From assembly GCA_963715045.1 (NCBI GenBank), contig CAVQRC010000009.1, positions 434,001 to 498,000 on the forward strand: 64,000 nucleotides of DNA. The letters are read 5' to 3'. Source of the DNA: CAVQRC01 sp963715045. Its GTDB lineage: Bacteria; Planctomycetota; Planctomycetia; Pirellulales; Lacipirellulaceae. This document shows positions 7,833-15,888 of the stretch, piece by piece; within the stretch, counting starts at the first letter, position 1, and each line of letters opens with the position of its first letter. The position numbers and the translations under genes are program-made. The notes beneath the pieces were generated by a model that was not told where the DNA came from, did no database searches, and saw nothing but the letters and a program-made list of their open reading frames with translations.

Positions 7833-10301
7833 ATGGATGTCACCGCGTTATTGGACCGTTTCCGATCGCATCCTCTTTATCAAGGCCAGATGAGCCATGT
7901 GGAAGTGCTTGCCGAGCGCGGGGGGCAGTTCGCCGAGCCGGGCGACCCACTTCCAACCGCCGCCCGCGAGTTACTCTCGCGGCACGGAATCGACCGTCTT
8001 TATTCCCATCAGGTTGCCGCCCTAGAAGCGGCGCGCGAACGACGCGACCTTGTCGTGGTGACCGGGACAGCCAGCGGCAAGACACTCTGCTACAACCTGC
8101 CCATTATCGAAGCCTGCCTCGGCCACGAGTCGGCGAGAGCCCTGTATCTGTTTCCGACCAAGGCGCTTGCCCAGGATCAACTCAAGAGCATTCTGGAACT
8201 GTTGAATCCACCTGACGCGGAGGGTGGCGATGCGTCGTCTGTCCCATCTCGCCGGTCGGGTGTTGCCGAACGAATCCGTCCCGGTGTCTACGACGGTGAC
8301 ACGCCGACGGCCCAGCGGCGTCGGATTCGTGGCGAGGCCAACCTCGTGCTCTCGAACCCCGACATGCTCCACGCGTCGCTCTTGCCGTACCATCCGAAAT
8401 GGGCGGCATTCTTTGCGGACCTCGAGTTCGTGGTTCTGGATGAGGTGCACAGCTACCGGGGTATTCTCGGCGCGCACGTATCAGCCGTTCTCCGCAGGCT
8501 GCTCCGCGTATGCGAACACTACGGCTCGCGGCCCACTTTTCTCGCGACCAGTGCGACGATCGCCAATCCGGGAGAATTAGTCAGCCGTCTTATCGGTCGG
8601 GACGTACGCGTGATCGATGAAGATGGTGCTCCGCGTGGCCGCAAGTACTTCGTGCTTTGGAATCCATCTCCGCTCGGAACAGATTCGCTGGCTCGAACGA
8701 CGGCCGCAGACGATGCGGTGCGGTGGCTTGTCGAATCACTCGAGCACGGCGGGCAGACCCTGGCGTTTACGCGAACTCGGCAAGCTGCGGAACTGATTCA
8801 TCGCTACGCCCGAGATGAACTTCTCGAGCGGCGGTCGCCGCTGGCCGAGAGCGTCCGTGCCTATCGCGGTGGGTACCTCCCCAACGAACGTCGTGAAATC
8901 GAACAAGGCTTGTTCGCTGGAAAGCTCCGCGGTGTGGCGACGACGAATGCACTCGAATTGGGTATCGACGTTGGGTCTCTCGACGTCGCGATTCTCGTGC
9001 ACTATCCGGGAACGATCGCCAGTTGCTGGCAGCAGGCCGGTCGCAGCGGGAGGAGGCACGCTCAAAGCCTCGCCGTGATGATGGCCGGGAACGACCCCGT
9101 CGATCAGTACCTGCTCCGCAACCCCGAGTACTTTTTCTCCCAGTCGCCCGAGCACGCCGTCGTTGATCCAGACAATCCGTATGTGCTCGCGCGGCACCTC
9201 AAGGCCGCGGCGTTTGAATTGCCGGTCAACCGCGCGGATCTGCAGCGATTCGGTCCGCTGTCCGAGCCCATTGCCGACGCGCTTTGCGAAAGCCAGGAAC
9301 TGGTGCGTGTCGAGGATGAGTACTTCTCACCCGGTGGGCAGAACCCGGCCGTGGGAGTCAGTCTGCGACACATGAGTGACAATACATTCAGCATCGTGCG
9401 GCGGCAGTCGTCCAGACAATCGCCGCATCGCAACCCGCGTGTGACACAACCCGACTTCGAAGTGATCGCCAACGTCGATTCCATCAGCGCGCCCGAACTG
9501 GTGTACCCGGAAGCCGTCTATCTGCACAACGGAGACACCTATCTCGTTCGTGAGCTCGATCTCAACGGCAAAGTGGCCTATGTCGATCGCGAGGAAACGG
9601 ACTACTACACGCAGGCGGTTCTCGAGAGCAACGTCAGGATTACCGAACAGCGACAAGTGAGCGATGCCATCGCCTCGTCGGTGCTCGGCTACGGGGATGT
9701 GGACGTGTCCTGGCAGACGGTTGCATTCAAGAAGATCAAATTCGAAACCCGCGAGAACATTGGCATGGGGCCTGTCGACATTCCGGCTCAGAACCTGATC
9801 ACCACCGCGTTGTGGCTTTCCCCGGGCGACGAGATCGGCCAACGCATGAAAGCGGAGGGGCTTCGGGCGGGCGAGGGTATCGTCGGGCTGCGCAATCTTG
9901 CCATCGTGGCACTACCGTTCGTGGCCATGTGCGACAGTCGGGATCTGGGTGGCGTTGTCGACAGCAAGAACCTGGGCCGTTCCACCATGATCCTCTACGA
10001 TCGTTACCCGGGTGGGCTCGGCTACTGCGAGAAGGGATTTCAGAGAGTCGGCCAGCTGCTGGCAGTCTGCTACGAGATGGTCCACGGCTGCCCGTGCGAG
10101 GAAGGATGTCCCAGTTGCGTCGGGTTGCCGAACTTGCGGCCTGCCATTCACAGTGATCCGGATTTGATGCGCGGCCACCCGATGCCTAACAAGCTCGCCA
10201 CCGAGCGACTCCTCGAATGGTTGCAGGATCAGCAACACGATCTCACGTCCCCTGATGCAGGATCGGTCTCATGCTCGACGACGCCCTCCGCCGCCGGTTA
10301 G
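7833..10301 (+). CDS. mrfA: MrfA/YprA-like DEXH-box DNA helicase with Zn-binding C-terminal domain
   Basis: 822 residues. The N-terminal helicase core shows LYSHQ, Walker A TGTASGKT (about 77-84), the box II sequence VLDEVH (about 202-206), SATIANP (motif III), FTRTRQAAE (IV), VATTNALELGIDVG (V) and QQAGRSGRR (VI). The C-terminal DUF1998/MrfZBD-like region carries the four-Cys cluster CPCEEGCPSC near residue 752. In Bacillus subtilis MrfA works with MrfB in a UvrABC-independent pathway that repairs mitomycin C lesions. The start codon follows the duplicated dyad. Its 3' end overlaps the next gene by 31 bp, so the two are almost surely one operon and co-translated. Confidence 0.92.
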   Translation: MDVTALLDRFRSHPLYQGQMSHVEVLAERGGQFAEPGDPLPTAARELLSRHGIDRLYSHQVAALEAARERRDLVVVTGTASGKTLCYNLPIIEACLGHESARALYLFPTKALAQDQLKSILELLNPPDAEGGDASSVPSRRSGVAERIRPGVYDGDTPTAQRRRIRGEANLVLSNPDMLHASLLPYHPKWAAFFADLEFVVLDEVHSYRGILGAHVSAVLRRLLRVCEHYGSRPTFLATSATIANPGELVSRLIGRDVRVIDEDGAPRGRKYFVLWNPSPLGTDSLARTTAADDAVRWLVESLEHGGQTLAFTRTRQAAELIHRYARDELLERRSPLAESVRAYRGGYLPNERREIEQGLFAGKLRGVATTNALELGIDVGSLDVAILVHYPGTIASCWQQAGRSGRRHAQSLAVMMAGNDPVDQYLLRNPEYFFSQSPEHAVVDPDNPYVLARHLKAAAFELPVNRADLQRFGPLSEPIADALCESQELVRVEDEYFSPGGQNPAVGVSLRHMSDNTFSIVRRQSSRQSPHRNPRVTQPDFEVIANVDSISAPELVYPEAVYLHNGDTYLVRELDLNGKVAYVDREETDYYTQAVLESNVRITEQRQVSDAIASSVLGYGDVDVSWQTVAFKKIKFETRENIGMGPVDIPAQNLITTALWLSPGDEIGQRMKAEGLRAGEGIVGLRNLAIVALPFVAMCDSRDLGGVVDSKNLGRSTMILYDRYPGGLGYCEKGFQRVGQLLAVCYEMVHGCPCEEGCPSCVGLPNLRPAIHSDPDLMRGHPMPNKLATERLLEWLQDQQHDLTSPDAGSVSCSTTPSAAG

Positions 10302-11317
10302 AGGCCCTCAACCGTCAGCCGTTGCCGTCCCCACCGGCCACACGGCCGGCGGTGACCGCTGCCAAACCGAGCCGGCCTTACGCGATCAAATCCGAGCCAA
10401 GCGGCCGGAGCGCGAGTCGAAGTTCGGCACATGTGGTTCGACCAGAGAATGGGCTTTTCACGAATTCGGCCCTCGTCGACACTCCTGCCGGCAGCCACTT
10501 GCAGATCCTGATCCCGTTGGAGAAGTTGTGGGCCGACGGTGATCAGTTGGTCATGGCACGGCATCTCTTTTTGCAGCAGCGACACGACCAGGCTGAGCGT
10601 CTCGATCCCGTCGCGGCCGCCGGCCCGCCCCGCTCCCGCGCGGCTCGACCCAGTCAAGATCGAGCCGCCTTGATTCAGGCGTTTCCCGCACGGGTCGCAT
10701 TTCTCGATCTCGAGACATGCGGTCTGGCCGGGTCGAGCATTTTCCTGATAGGTCTGCTGCGGCTGATCGCGGGAAGGCTTACGGTCGAACTTCTGCTGGC
10801 CCGCGATTACGGAGAGGAACAGGCAATTCTCACCACGCTCTGGAAGACAATGTCCGACATCGACGTGCTGGTCACGTTTAACGGCAAGAGTTTTGACTGG
10901 CCGATGGTTCACGACCGGAGCACACGGTTCCTCATTGGTCGGCGGAGGTCCGCGGCAGCCGCCGAACTTCTGCCAACCACGGCGGCCAGCGTTCCTTCAA
11001 TCGCTTGCCAGCCCCTTTCGCGGAACGATCTGCGACCCGAACCCTATCATGTGGATCTGCTGCACCACGCACGCCGTCGCTTCAAGCACGTTCTTCCCAA
11101 CTGCAAGCTGCAGACGCTGGAGGAGCGGATCTGCCTCCGCTCCCGGGATGGCGACATCGACGGAGCCGACATCCCGGCGGCCTATCAACAGTTCGTGTTG
11201 CGGAGAAGCTTCGAGCAGATCGAGCCCATTCTGTTTCACAATGCGATCGATCTCGTCACGCTGTTGGACCTCGCTCTGCGGCTCGGGGACTCCGGCGATC
11301 ATCGGCATCCCCGGTGA
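10271..11317 (+). CDS. mrfB: MrfB/YprB-like RNase H-fold exonuclease
   Basis: 348 residues. After a variable Pro/Ser-rich N-terminus comes a DEDD-type nuclease fold: VAFLDLETCGLAG (D and E near residues 144-146), VTFNGKSFDWPMV (D near 206) and HNAIDLVTLLDLALRLG (D near 325). This is the YprB/MrfB domain order; in B. subtilis MrfB is a DNA exonuclease acting with the MrfA helicase in mitomycin repair. The gene begins inside the 3' end of the helicase gene (31-bp overlap). No tetratricopeptide extension is obvious. A hairpin at 11383-11428 may end the transcript. Confidence 0.88.
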   Translation: MLDDALRRRLEALNRQPLPSPPATRPAVTAAKPSRPYAIKSEPSGRSASRSSAHVVRPENGLFTNSALVDTPAGSHLQILIPLEKLWADGDQLVMARHLFLQQRHDQAERLDPVAAAGPPRSRAARPSQDRAALIQAFPARVAFLDLETCGLAGSSIFLIGLLRLIAGRLTVELLLARDYGEEQAILTTLWKTMSDIDVLVTFNGKSFDWPMVHDRSTRFLIGRRRSAAAAELLPTTAASVPSIACQPLSRNDLRPEPYHVDLLHHARRRFKHVLPNCKLQTLEERICLRSRDGDIDGADIPAAYQQFVLRRSFEQIEPILFHNAIDLVTLLDLALRLGDSGDHRHPR

Positions 11318-11382
11318 GCAGTGGACAATGAGCGAATGGCGTCCGGAAAACTTCTGGAGTTCCGGGCCGCTGTGATGGCACG

Positions 11383-11428
11383 AAAAAAGGGCCCCGGTGC
11401 TCTGAGGAGCTTCCGCGACCCTTCTTTC
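11383..11428 (+). terminator. Imperfect hairpin after the mrfAB-like operon
   Basis: A-rich, GC-centred inverted repeat. The left arm starts AAAAAAGGGCCCCGG and the right arm ends CGCGACCCTTCTTT, with several mismatches between the roughly 21-bp arms. The right end is T-rich, as in an intrinsic terminator for the + strand. It lies 66 bp beyond the mrfB-like stop codon. Confidence 0.4.
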
Positions 11429-12083
11429 TATGACGAAACGGCCAGTTGCGACGGTAGGAGTCGCTGCAAGAAACGCGCGAGACGGACAGTGCTGCGCACC
11501 GCCATGGTTCGAATCGGGCGAATGCTAAAATTGGTCCTCCCGACGGAAAAAAGGCCGTGAAGTCTGAAACGATGACAGCATGTACTGTCACTTCGCTAAG
11601 GATACATTTCGTCCATTTCGATTGTTCAAGTTGAAGCGAACTGGATCAACTCGTGCACTGTATTTCGGGCTCTTGCTCTGGATTTCAGGGTCGGTGAGAG
11701 AAACTTTTTTCGTTGGACACTCGGAAAGAGGCTTGCGACTTGCGGACTCAGTTTCGCAGGTAAGCTCCCACATGCAAATCGCCGCCTCAAACGAGACGGC
11801 GTTTATCCTGATTGGCAGGCATTCGCCCGCTCCATGCTCTCCGCGGCGGACGGGTAAACTAACCGATAATTCTAGTTCGCGAAATAGGTCCTTCCAAAGT
11901 TTTTGCCGTGGGAGAGAGCCACCTGGCTGGGTGTCTGAAAGTTCCTTGCCACCGAGCCCTGCGTGCTGCCATAAGCTCCCAGGCGATCACAGAAACGACC
12001 GTTGCGAACCGTGTTAAAGTTGCAGCAAACGCCGTGCCAGTCGCTCTGTCCACCCGCCGCGCGTCAGCTGGCGTGGAAACGCG

Positions 12084-12110
12084 GCCGCCCGCGCCTAAGC
12101 CGCGGGCGGC
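12084..12110 (-). terminator. Perfect GC hairpin after the Tad-like operon
   Basis: A 10-bp perfect stem, GCCGCCCGCG / CGCGGGCGGC, with a 7-base loop. It begins 35 bp past the stop codon of the TadG-like gene on the minus strand. There is no long U tract, so it may be a weak terminator or a 3'-end stabiliser. Confidence 0.45.
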
Positions 12111-12144
12111 GACAGCAAGACCACCGCGTGTCGCTCTCAGACGG

Positions 12145-13881
12145 TCACTCGGGTACAGACAACTCGTAGACCAGCTTCGCCGGCGGGACCTCGGCAGCGA
12201 TTTTCTCGAAGGCGTCGAGAACTTGAGACTGCAGTTGCGAGATCGATGTTCCACCGGGAACGCTGATGTACACACCCTGGCCGGCAAAGGCGATGGCCCG
12301 CATCAAGTCGCGGTCTGCTCCCTGCCCCACGGCCATGGTGTGAATCGTGACTCCGTGGGAAATCGCTTCCGTCGCTTCCCAGAATGCGTATTGCTTCTTC
12401 TTGTCGGTGGTTGTGTAGTCGGCGCTTCCGTCTCCGTCGTAGTCGGTCCAATCCGACCAGTCAAAGTCTCCTGGCAGACTCCAATTCGAAGGCCCCTGGT
12501 TCGTCTGCCCGTCGGTCATGATGAGCATCGTCGGCCGGGCACCGTACCGGATGTGGTCGGTCAACAGTTCCTTGGCGTCCTTGATGGCGTAGCCCATTCC
12601 GGTCCATCCGTCGTAGTCGCCGGCCTGGTGGCGACGTTGGAGTGTATTGAGCGTCGCCAGGTCGTTCGTGATCGGGTTGCTCGAAATATCGATGGTCACC
12701 TCGCCATCGTTGTGAGTCATCTCTTTCATCGAGTAGCCACCGTAGCTGACGATTCCGACCTCGTCACCGAAGTCGAGATCCGTGAGAAAAGTCAGGAAGA
12801 GCGAACATCCCTCTTTGACCGCGTTGAATGGGTAGTGGGGCGTCCTCCACAGGTCTTCAGACTGGCTGCTCTCGAATCGCTTTTCCTGCAGGTAATCCAG
12901 CAGTGAACGATAGCCGTAACGCTTGCGATAGGTCCCGTTCTTGCGTTTGACGTAGCGAATGTAGTCCTTCCAGCGATCACTGCTCGTCCAGTAACTCGGC
13001 TTGCTTTTAGGGTTGCCGTTGCCGTAGCGGCCCGCCTGCGGGAACGGATACACGGCAGACCCGTCCGGGTTCTGCGCGTCCAGCCCCAGATTCTCGAAGA
13101 TCGTGTCGACGTCGGAACTCGAGATGTAGGTCCCGTAGCAGGTATCAATCTCTCCGAATCCGGTCGCGGAGAATTTGGATTCGGTCGTACCCGGCCATTT
13201 GGGATCCGCGGCGATGAGCGCGTTCCACATCGCGTCGAGGGACGCCTCGACATTGGACTGGCCGAGTGAATTGAATGAATTCATCGAGCTGTCGTCGTTC
13301 ATCGATGCCGAGAAGTCGAGGCACACCACAATGTCGCGAGATTCGACGAACGCCGTCGCCGAGGCAGACATCTCAACGCTCTCCCGGCCCACGGCCCAGC
13401 CGAATGCCAGCGGCAGGCGTCCGTCCGGTGCCGACGTGTTTTCGGCGGTCCGCCGGGCGACCACGCGGACCGTGTTGTAGGGCGAAGCATTCCACTCGAT
13501 GGGCCACTTCCCCGTGGACGCGTCGTAACGCCGAGCGCCGAACTGCACGTCGATTGTCGAATCGACGAACACTCCGTTCGCGGCCGCCACGTCTGCGGCC
13601 ATCTGACCTGCGGCCACAATCGCCGCCGCATTGGCCTGACTGGGTGTCATGCCTTGATGCGTGTAGTTCTTCACTGCTTCGGCGATTTCCTGGGCCGCCG
13701 CGAGGGCCGCCGCGTCGACGCCATTCTGCATCTCTGTCTTCGTCAGGGCGATCCGCCCCGAGTCGACGGCCATGGCCACGAACGCGAAGATGACGACGAG
13801 CGCGAAGGCGGTCAGGACCATCACGATGCCGCGATGCTCGTACTTGGGCCGTGCCCCTGTGCTGTGTCGTGCCCTCGTCAT
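12145..13881 (-). CDS. TadG-like pilus-assembly protein with von Willebrand A domain
   Basis: 578 residues. The N-terminus (HRGIVMVLTAFALVVIFAFVAMAVDSGRIAL) is the TadE/TadG-type transmembrane segment, followed by the usual TEMQNGVDAAALAAAQE helix. A von Willebrand A domain starts near residue 185 with the metal-site motif DFSASMNDDSS; the second part contains MLIMTDGQTNQGP and HTMAVGQGADRDLM. TadG proteins are envelope components of Tad/Flp pilus systems. It is the last gene of a three-gene leftward operon with two TadE-like proteins. No Tad ATPase, prepilin or secretin lies in the window, so assembly machinery must be elsewhere or absent. GGGGAG lies a few bases before the ATG. Confidence 0.88.
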   Translation of the reverse strand: MTRARHSTGARPKYEHRGIVMVLTAFALVVIFAFVAMAVDSGRIALTKTEMQNGVDAAALAAAQEIAEAVKNYTHQGMTPSQANAAAIVAAGQMAADVAAANGVFVDSTIDVQFGARRYDASTGKWPIEWNASPYNTVRVVARRTAENTSAPDGRLPLAFGWAVGRESVEMSASATAFVESRDIVVCLDFSASMNDDSSMNSFNSLGQSNVEASLDAMWNALIAADPKWPGTTESKFSATGFGEIDTCYGTYISSSDVDTIFENLGLDAQNPDGSAVYPFPQAGRYGNGNPKSKPSYWTSSDRWKDYIRYVKRKNGTYRKRYGYRSLLDYLQEKRFESSQSEDLWRTPHYPFNAVKEGCSLFLTFLTDLDFGDEVGIVSYGGYSMKEMTHNDGEVTIDISSNPITNDLATLNTLQRRHQAGDYDGWTGMGYAIKDAKELLTDHIRYGARPTMLIMTDGQTNQGPSNWSLPGDFDWSDWTDYDGDGSADYTTTDKKKQYAFWEATEAISHGVTIHTMAVGQGADRDLMRAIAFAGQGVYISVPGGTSISQLQSQVLDAFEKIAAEVPPAKLVYELSVPE

Positions 13882-13962
13882 AGCTCGCTCCCCTCTTTCT
13901 CGAAACTGCGGTCAGGTGTGACAATTAGCTGGCGAAGTCGGGCGACGCCGTGATGAAAAAAA

Positions 13963-14436
13963 TCAGTTTGATATCGTCGCCTGAGCGTTGCGGAAGACGG
14001 CCTTGGCGATCAGGTTGTAATCGTCTTGAGGGGCAACAGATGCGTGGCTGACCGATGAGTAGGGCACCGTCACGCGTACCTCGAACAGTTCCAAGTCGTT
14101 GCCCGGATCGTCCAGGTCGAAATCCGTTTCTGTCCCAGGGAACGTCACATCCACAGTGACGGAGTCTTGATCAATCCCCTGGGCGTCGAGGAAATTCTTG
14201 ACGTCGCCCACGAGTTTGTCGTTGGAGGATTGTCCAGCGGCGGCCAGTCCCGAGCGATCCATCGACCCGAAGCGGGCTCCCTCGCGGGCAGCCAGCGACA
14301 GCAGATTCTGGGCCTCGTAGATCCGTGAGACATGCACGACGCCCCACAGAATGGCGACAAAAACCGGAGCGACAAACGCGAATTCGACTGCGATCGCCCC
14401 CCGTGTCCGGTGGCGACGCTGATTGGCCATCAACAT
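13963..14436 (-). CDS. TadE-like pseudopilin, second copy
   Basis: About 157 residues. A basic leader (QRRHRTRG) is followed by the TadE helix AIAVEFAFVAPVFVAILWGVVHVSRIYEAQNLL and the conserved AAREGARFGS. TadE-like proteins are minor pseudopilins of Tad systems, inserted in the inner membrane. The start chosen at 14436 (MLMANQ) has AGGGAG about eight bases upstream. An alternative ATG at 14454 overlaps the preceding stop as ATGA and would add six residues. It lies between the other TadE-like gene and the TadG-vWA gene. Confidence 0.85.
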   Translation of the reverse strand: MLMANQRRHRTRGAIAVEFAFVAPVFVAILWGVVHVSRIYEAQNLLSLAAREGARFGSMDRSGLAAAGQSSNDKLVGDVKNFLDAQGIDQDSVTVDVTFPGTETDFDLDDPGNDLELFEVRVTVPYSSVSHASVAPQDDYNLIAKAVFRNAQATISN

Positions 14437-14450
14437 GGCACACTCTCCCT

Positions 14451-14924
14451 TCACTCGTGACGCATGAAAGCCTCGGCGCTTAGCACGACGCCGTTCATGA
14501 ATGGCATGGGTACCAGCGCGATGTCGTTGTAGGCGACGCGCGCCCGAATCAAGAAAAGTTGACGTTCGTCGGCGTTGTCGAGTTCGATGTCCGGGAGGGC
14601 TTCCAGATCCTCGCCCGACTCCGGGACGCTGCCACCCCCGTCGTAGGCACTGGCATCTTTCACGAACACTTCGGCCTGCTCCGGGTCGAACGCACCGGCG
14701 ATCATCCCGCGGACTTCGACTTCGACCTGGCTCGTCGTGACGCCTTCCGTGGAACCCAGTCGCACGCCGTTGCGGCAGGCACTCTGGAGCACCGTTTGCA
14801 CCATCCGTGCGTGGCCGAATTCGACCAGTGCCAGAAAGAAGAAAAAGAATACGGGAAGGCAGACCGCGGCCTCGACGACGGATGTGCCTCTGCGCATACG
14901 TCGCCGCGAACGATTAGACAGCAT
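14451..14924 (-). CDS. TadE-like pseudopilin, first copy
   Basis: 157 residues. The start is strongly supported by AGGAGGT five bases upstream of the ATG. The arginine-rich leader MLSNRSRRRMRRG precedes SVVEAAVCLPVFFFFFLALVEFGHARMV, the TadE-type membrane helix with its conserved Glu, and then QSACRNGVRLGS. The remaining 100 residues should be periplasmic. It is the first gene of the Tad-like operon; the 326 bp between it and the divergent sigma factor gene must hold both promoters. Confidence 0.87.
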   Translation of the reverse strand: MLSNRSRRRMRRGTSVVEAAVCLPVFFFFFLALVEFGHARMVQTVLQSACRNGVRLGSTEGVTTSQVEVEVRGMIAGAFDPEQAEVFVKDASAYDGGGSVPESGEDLEALPDIELDNADERQLFLIRARVAYNDIALVPMPFMNGVVLSAEAFMRHE

Positions 14925-15250
14925 TCCGCACCTCCTGCCCCTCAGGTCGGAATCGATACACGATTCAGTTCAGCAGCGATTGCTGCCGTCAACTGTGACC
15001 CGGTCGCCTGAGATGAGATTCGCCGAGCGACCAGGTGGTGAACCCTCTGCGGAAAACTTAGCTTACAAATCCGCACAGGGCGGCCGCTTTCGGCCACGCC
15101 ATGGAGTTTTCACAGTAATCGCGGCCTGCACGTGTGTGAAACGGTGCTGTACCGCGTTTACCTGGGGCCGGCTAGAATAGTTGGGATGCTGTCTGGGACT
15201 GGTCGACGCTAGTCCGCAGCAGACAAACAGAGCAAGAGCAACCGCCGAAT

Positions 15251-15868
15251 ATGTGGCCCGATGCGGAAACAACCCAGCAGATGCTCGCCGCCGCCCAGGC
15301 CGGTCAGCAGCAGGCCGTCGACAGGCTGTTCGACCGCCATCGCGAAGCCGTGCGACGCATGATCGACCTGCGGATGGATCCTGTTCTCAAACGAAGGCTC
15401 GATGCCAGTGACATTGTGCAGGAGGTCCTTGTTGAAGCGCATCGCCGCATCGAGGAATACCTGTCCAATCCTCAAATGCCGTTTCACCTGTGGCTGCGAC
15501 AAATGGCGCGGGACCGGATTATCGATGCCCATCGACGTCATCGAGTTGCTGCTCGGCGGAGCATGGATCGCGAGCAGCCGCTTGCCACAGGCCCCAAGCT
15601 TGATCAATCGACGATGGACCTCGCATCACAGCTTCGCGCCGACGAGATGACACCTGCCTCGGCGGCGACGTTCAACGAGTTGAACCGACGGTTTCAGGAA
15701 GCGTGCCAAAAACTGGACGACCAGGACCGCGAGGTCGTATTCATGCGACACTTCGAGCAGCTGTCCAACAGCGAGACGGCAACGGCTCTGCAACTCTCGC
15801 CGCAGGCGGCGAGCATGCGGTACTTGCGGGCGATGCGGCGGCTGCGAGATTACCTTGATGTCGGTTGA
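15251..15868 (+). CDS. ECF-type RNA polymerase sigma factor (planctomycete kinase-linked type)
   Basis: 205 residues. The region-2 part contains DRHREAVRRMIDLRMDPVLKRRLDASDIVQEVLVEAH. Region 4 has DREVVFMRHFEQLSNSETATALQLSPQAASMRYLRAMRRL, a helix-turn-helix for -35 recognition. Such sigma factors encoded beside Ser/Thr kinases form a known group expanded in Planctomycetes. The next gene is a kinase whose frame touches this stop codon (TTG overlapping the TGA), so they are an operon and probably a signalling pair. No anti-sigma factor is adjacent; control by phosphorylation is a proposal in the literature for this group. Confidence 0.9.
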   Translation: MWPDAETTQQMLAAAQAGQQQAVDRLFDRHREAVRRMIDLRMDPVLKRRLDASDIVQEVLVEAHRRIEEYLSNPQMPFHLWLRQMARDRIIDAHRRHRVAARRSMDREQPLATGPKLDQSTMDLASQLRADEMTPASAATFNELNRRFQEACQKLDDQDREVVFMRHFEQLSNSETATALQLSPQAASMRYLRAMRRLRDYLDVG

Positions 15869-15888
15869 CTGATTCCCCTGTCGCGAAC

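Larger units (their letters stand above)
11318..12144. other. Gene-poor 0.8-kb stretch between convergent operons
   Basis: This region separates the rightward mrfAB-like pair from the leftward Tad-like operon. It holds two hairpins listed separately. Its base composition around 11580-11740 is noticeably less GC-rich than the neighbouring genes. A 145-codon open frame (11580-12017, +) has no signal peptide, domain or protein-like composition, so I do not call it. A short imperfect hairpin (CGCCGCCTC, loop AAAC, GAGACGGCG) occurs near 11780. Confidence 0.6.

Noticed and set aside
11778..11800. Hairpin CGCCGCCTC-AAAC-GAGACGGCG as a terminator
   Set aside because: It has a mismatch in the stem, no T-run on either strand, and lies far from gene ends.
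11580..12017. 145-codon plus-strand frame in the 0.8-kb gap
   Set aside because: No signal peptide, domain or plausible start site; composition is not protein-like.
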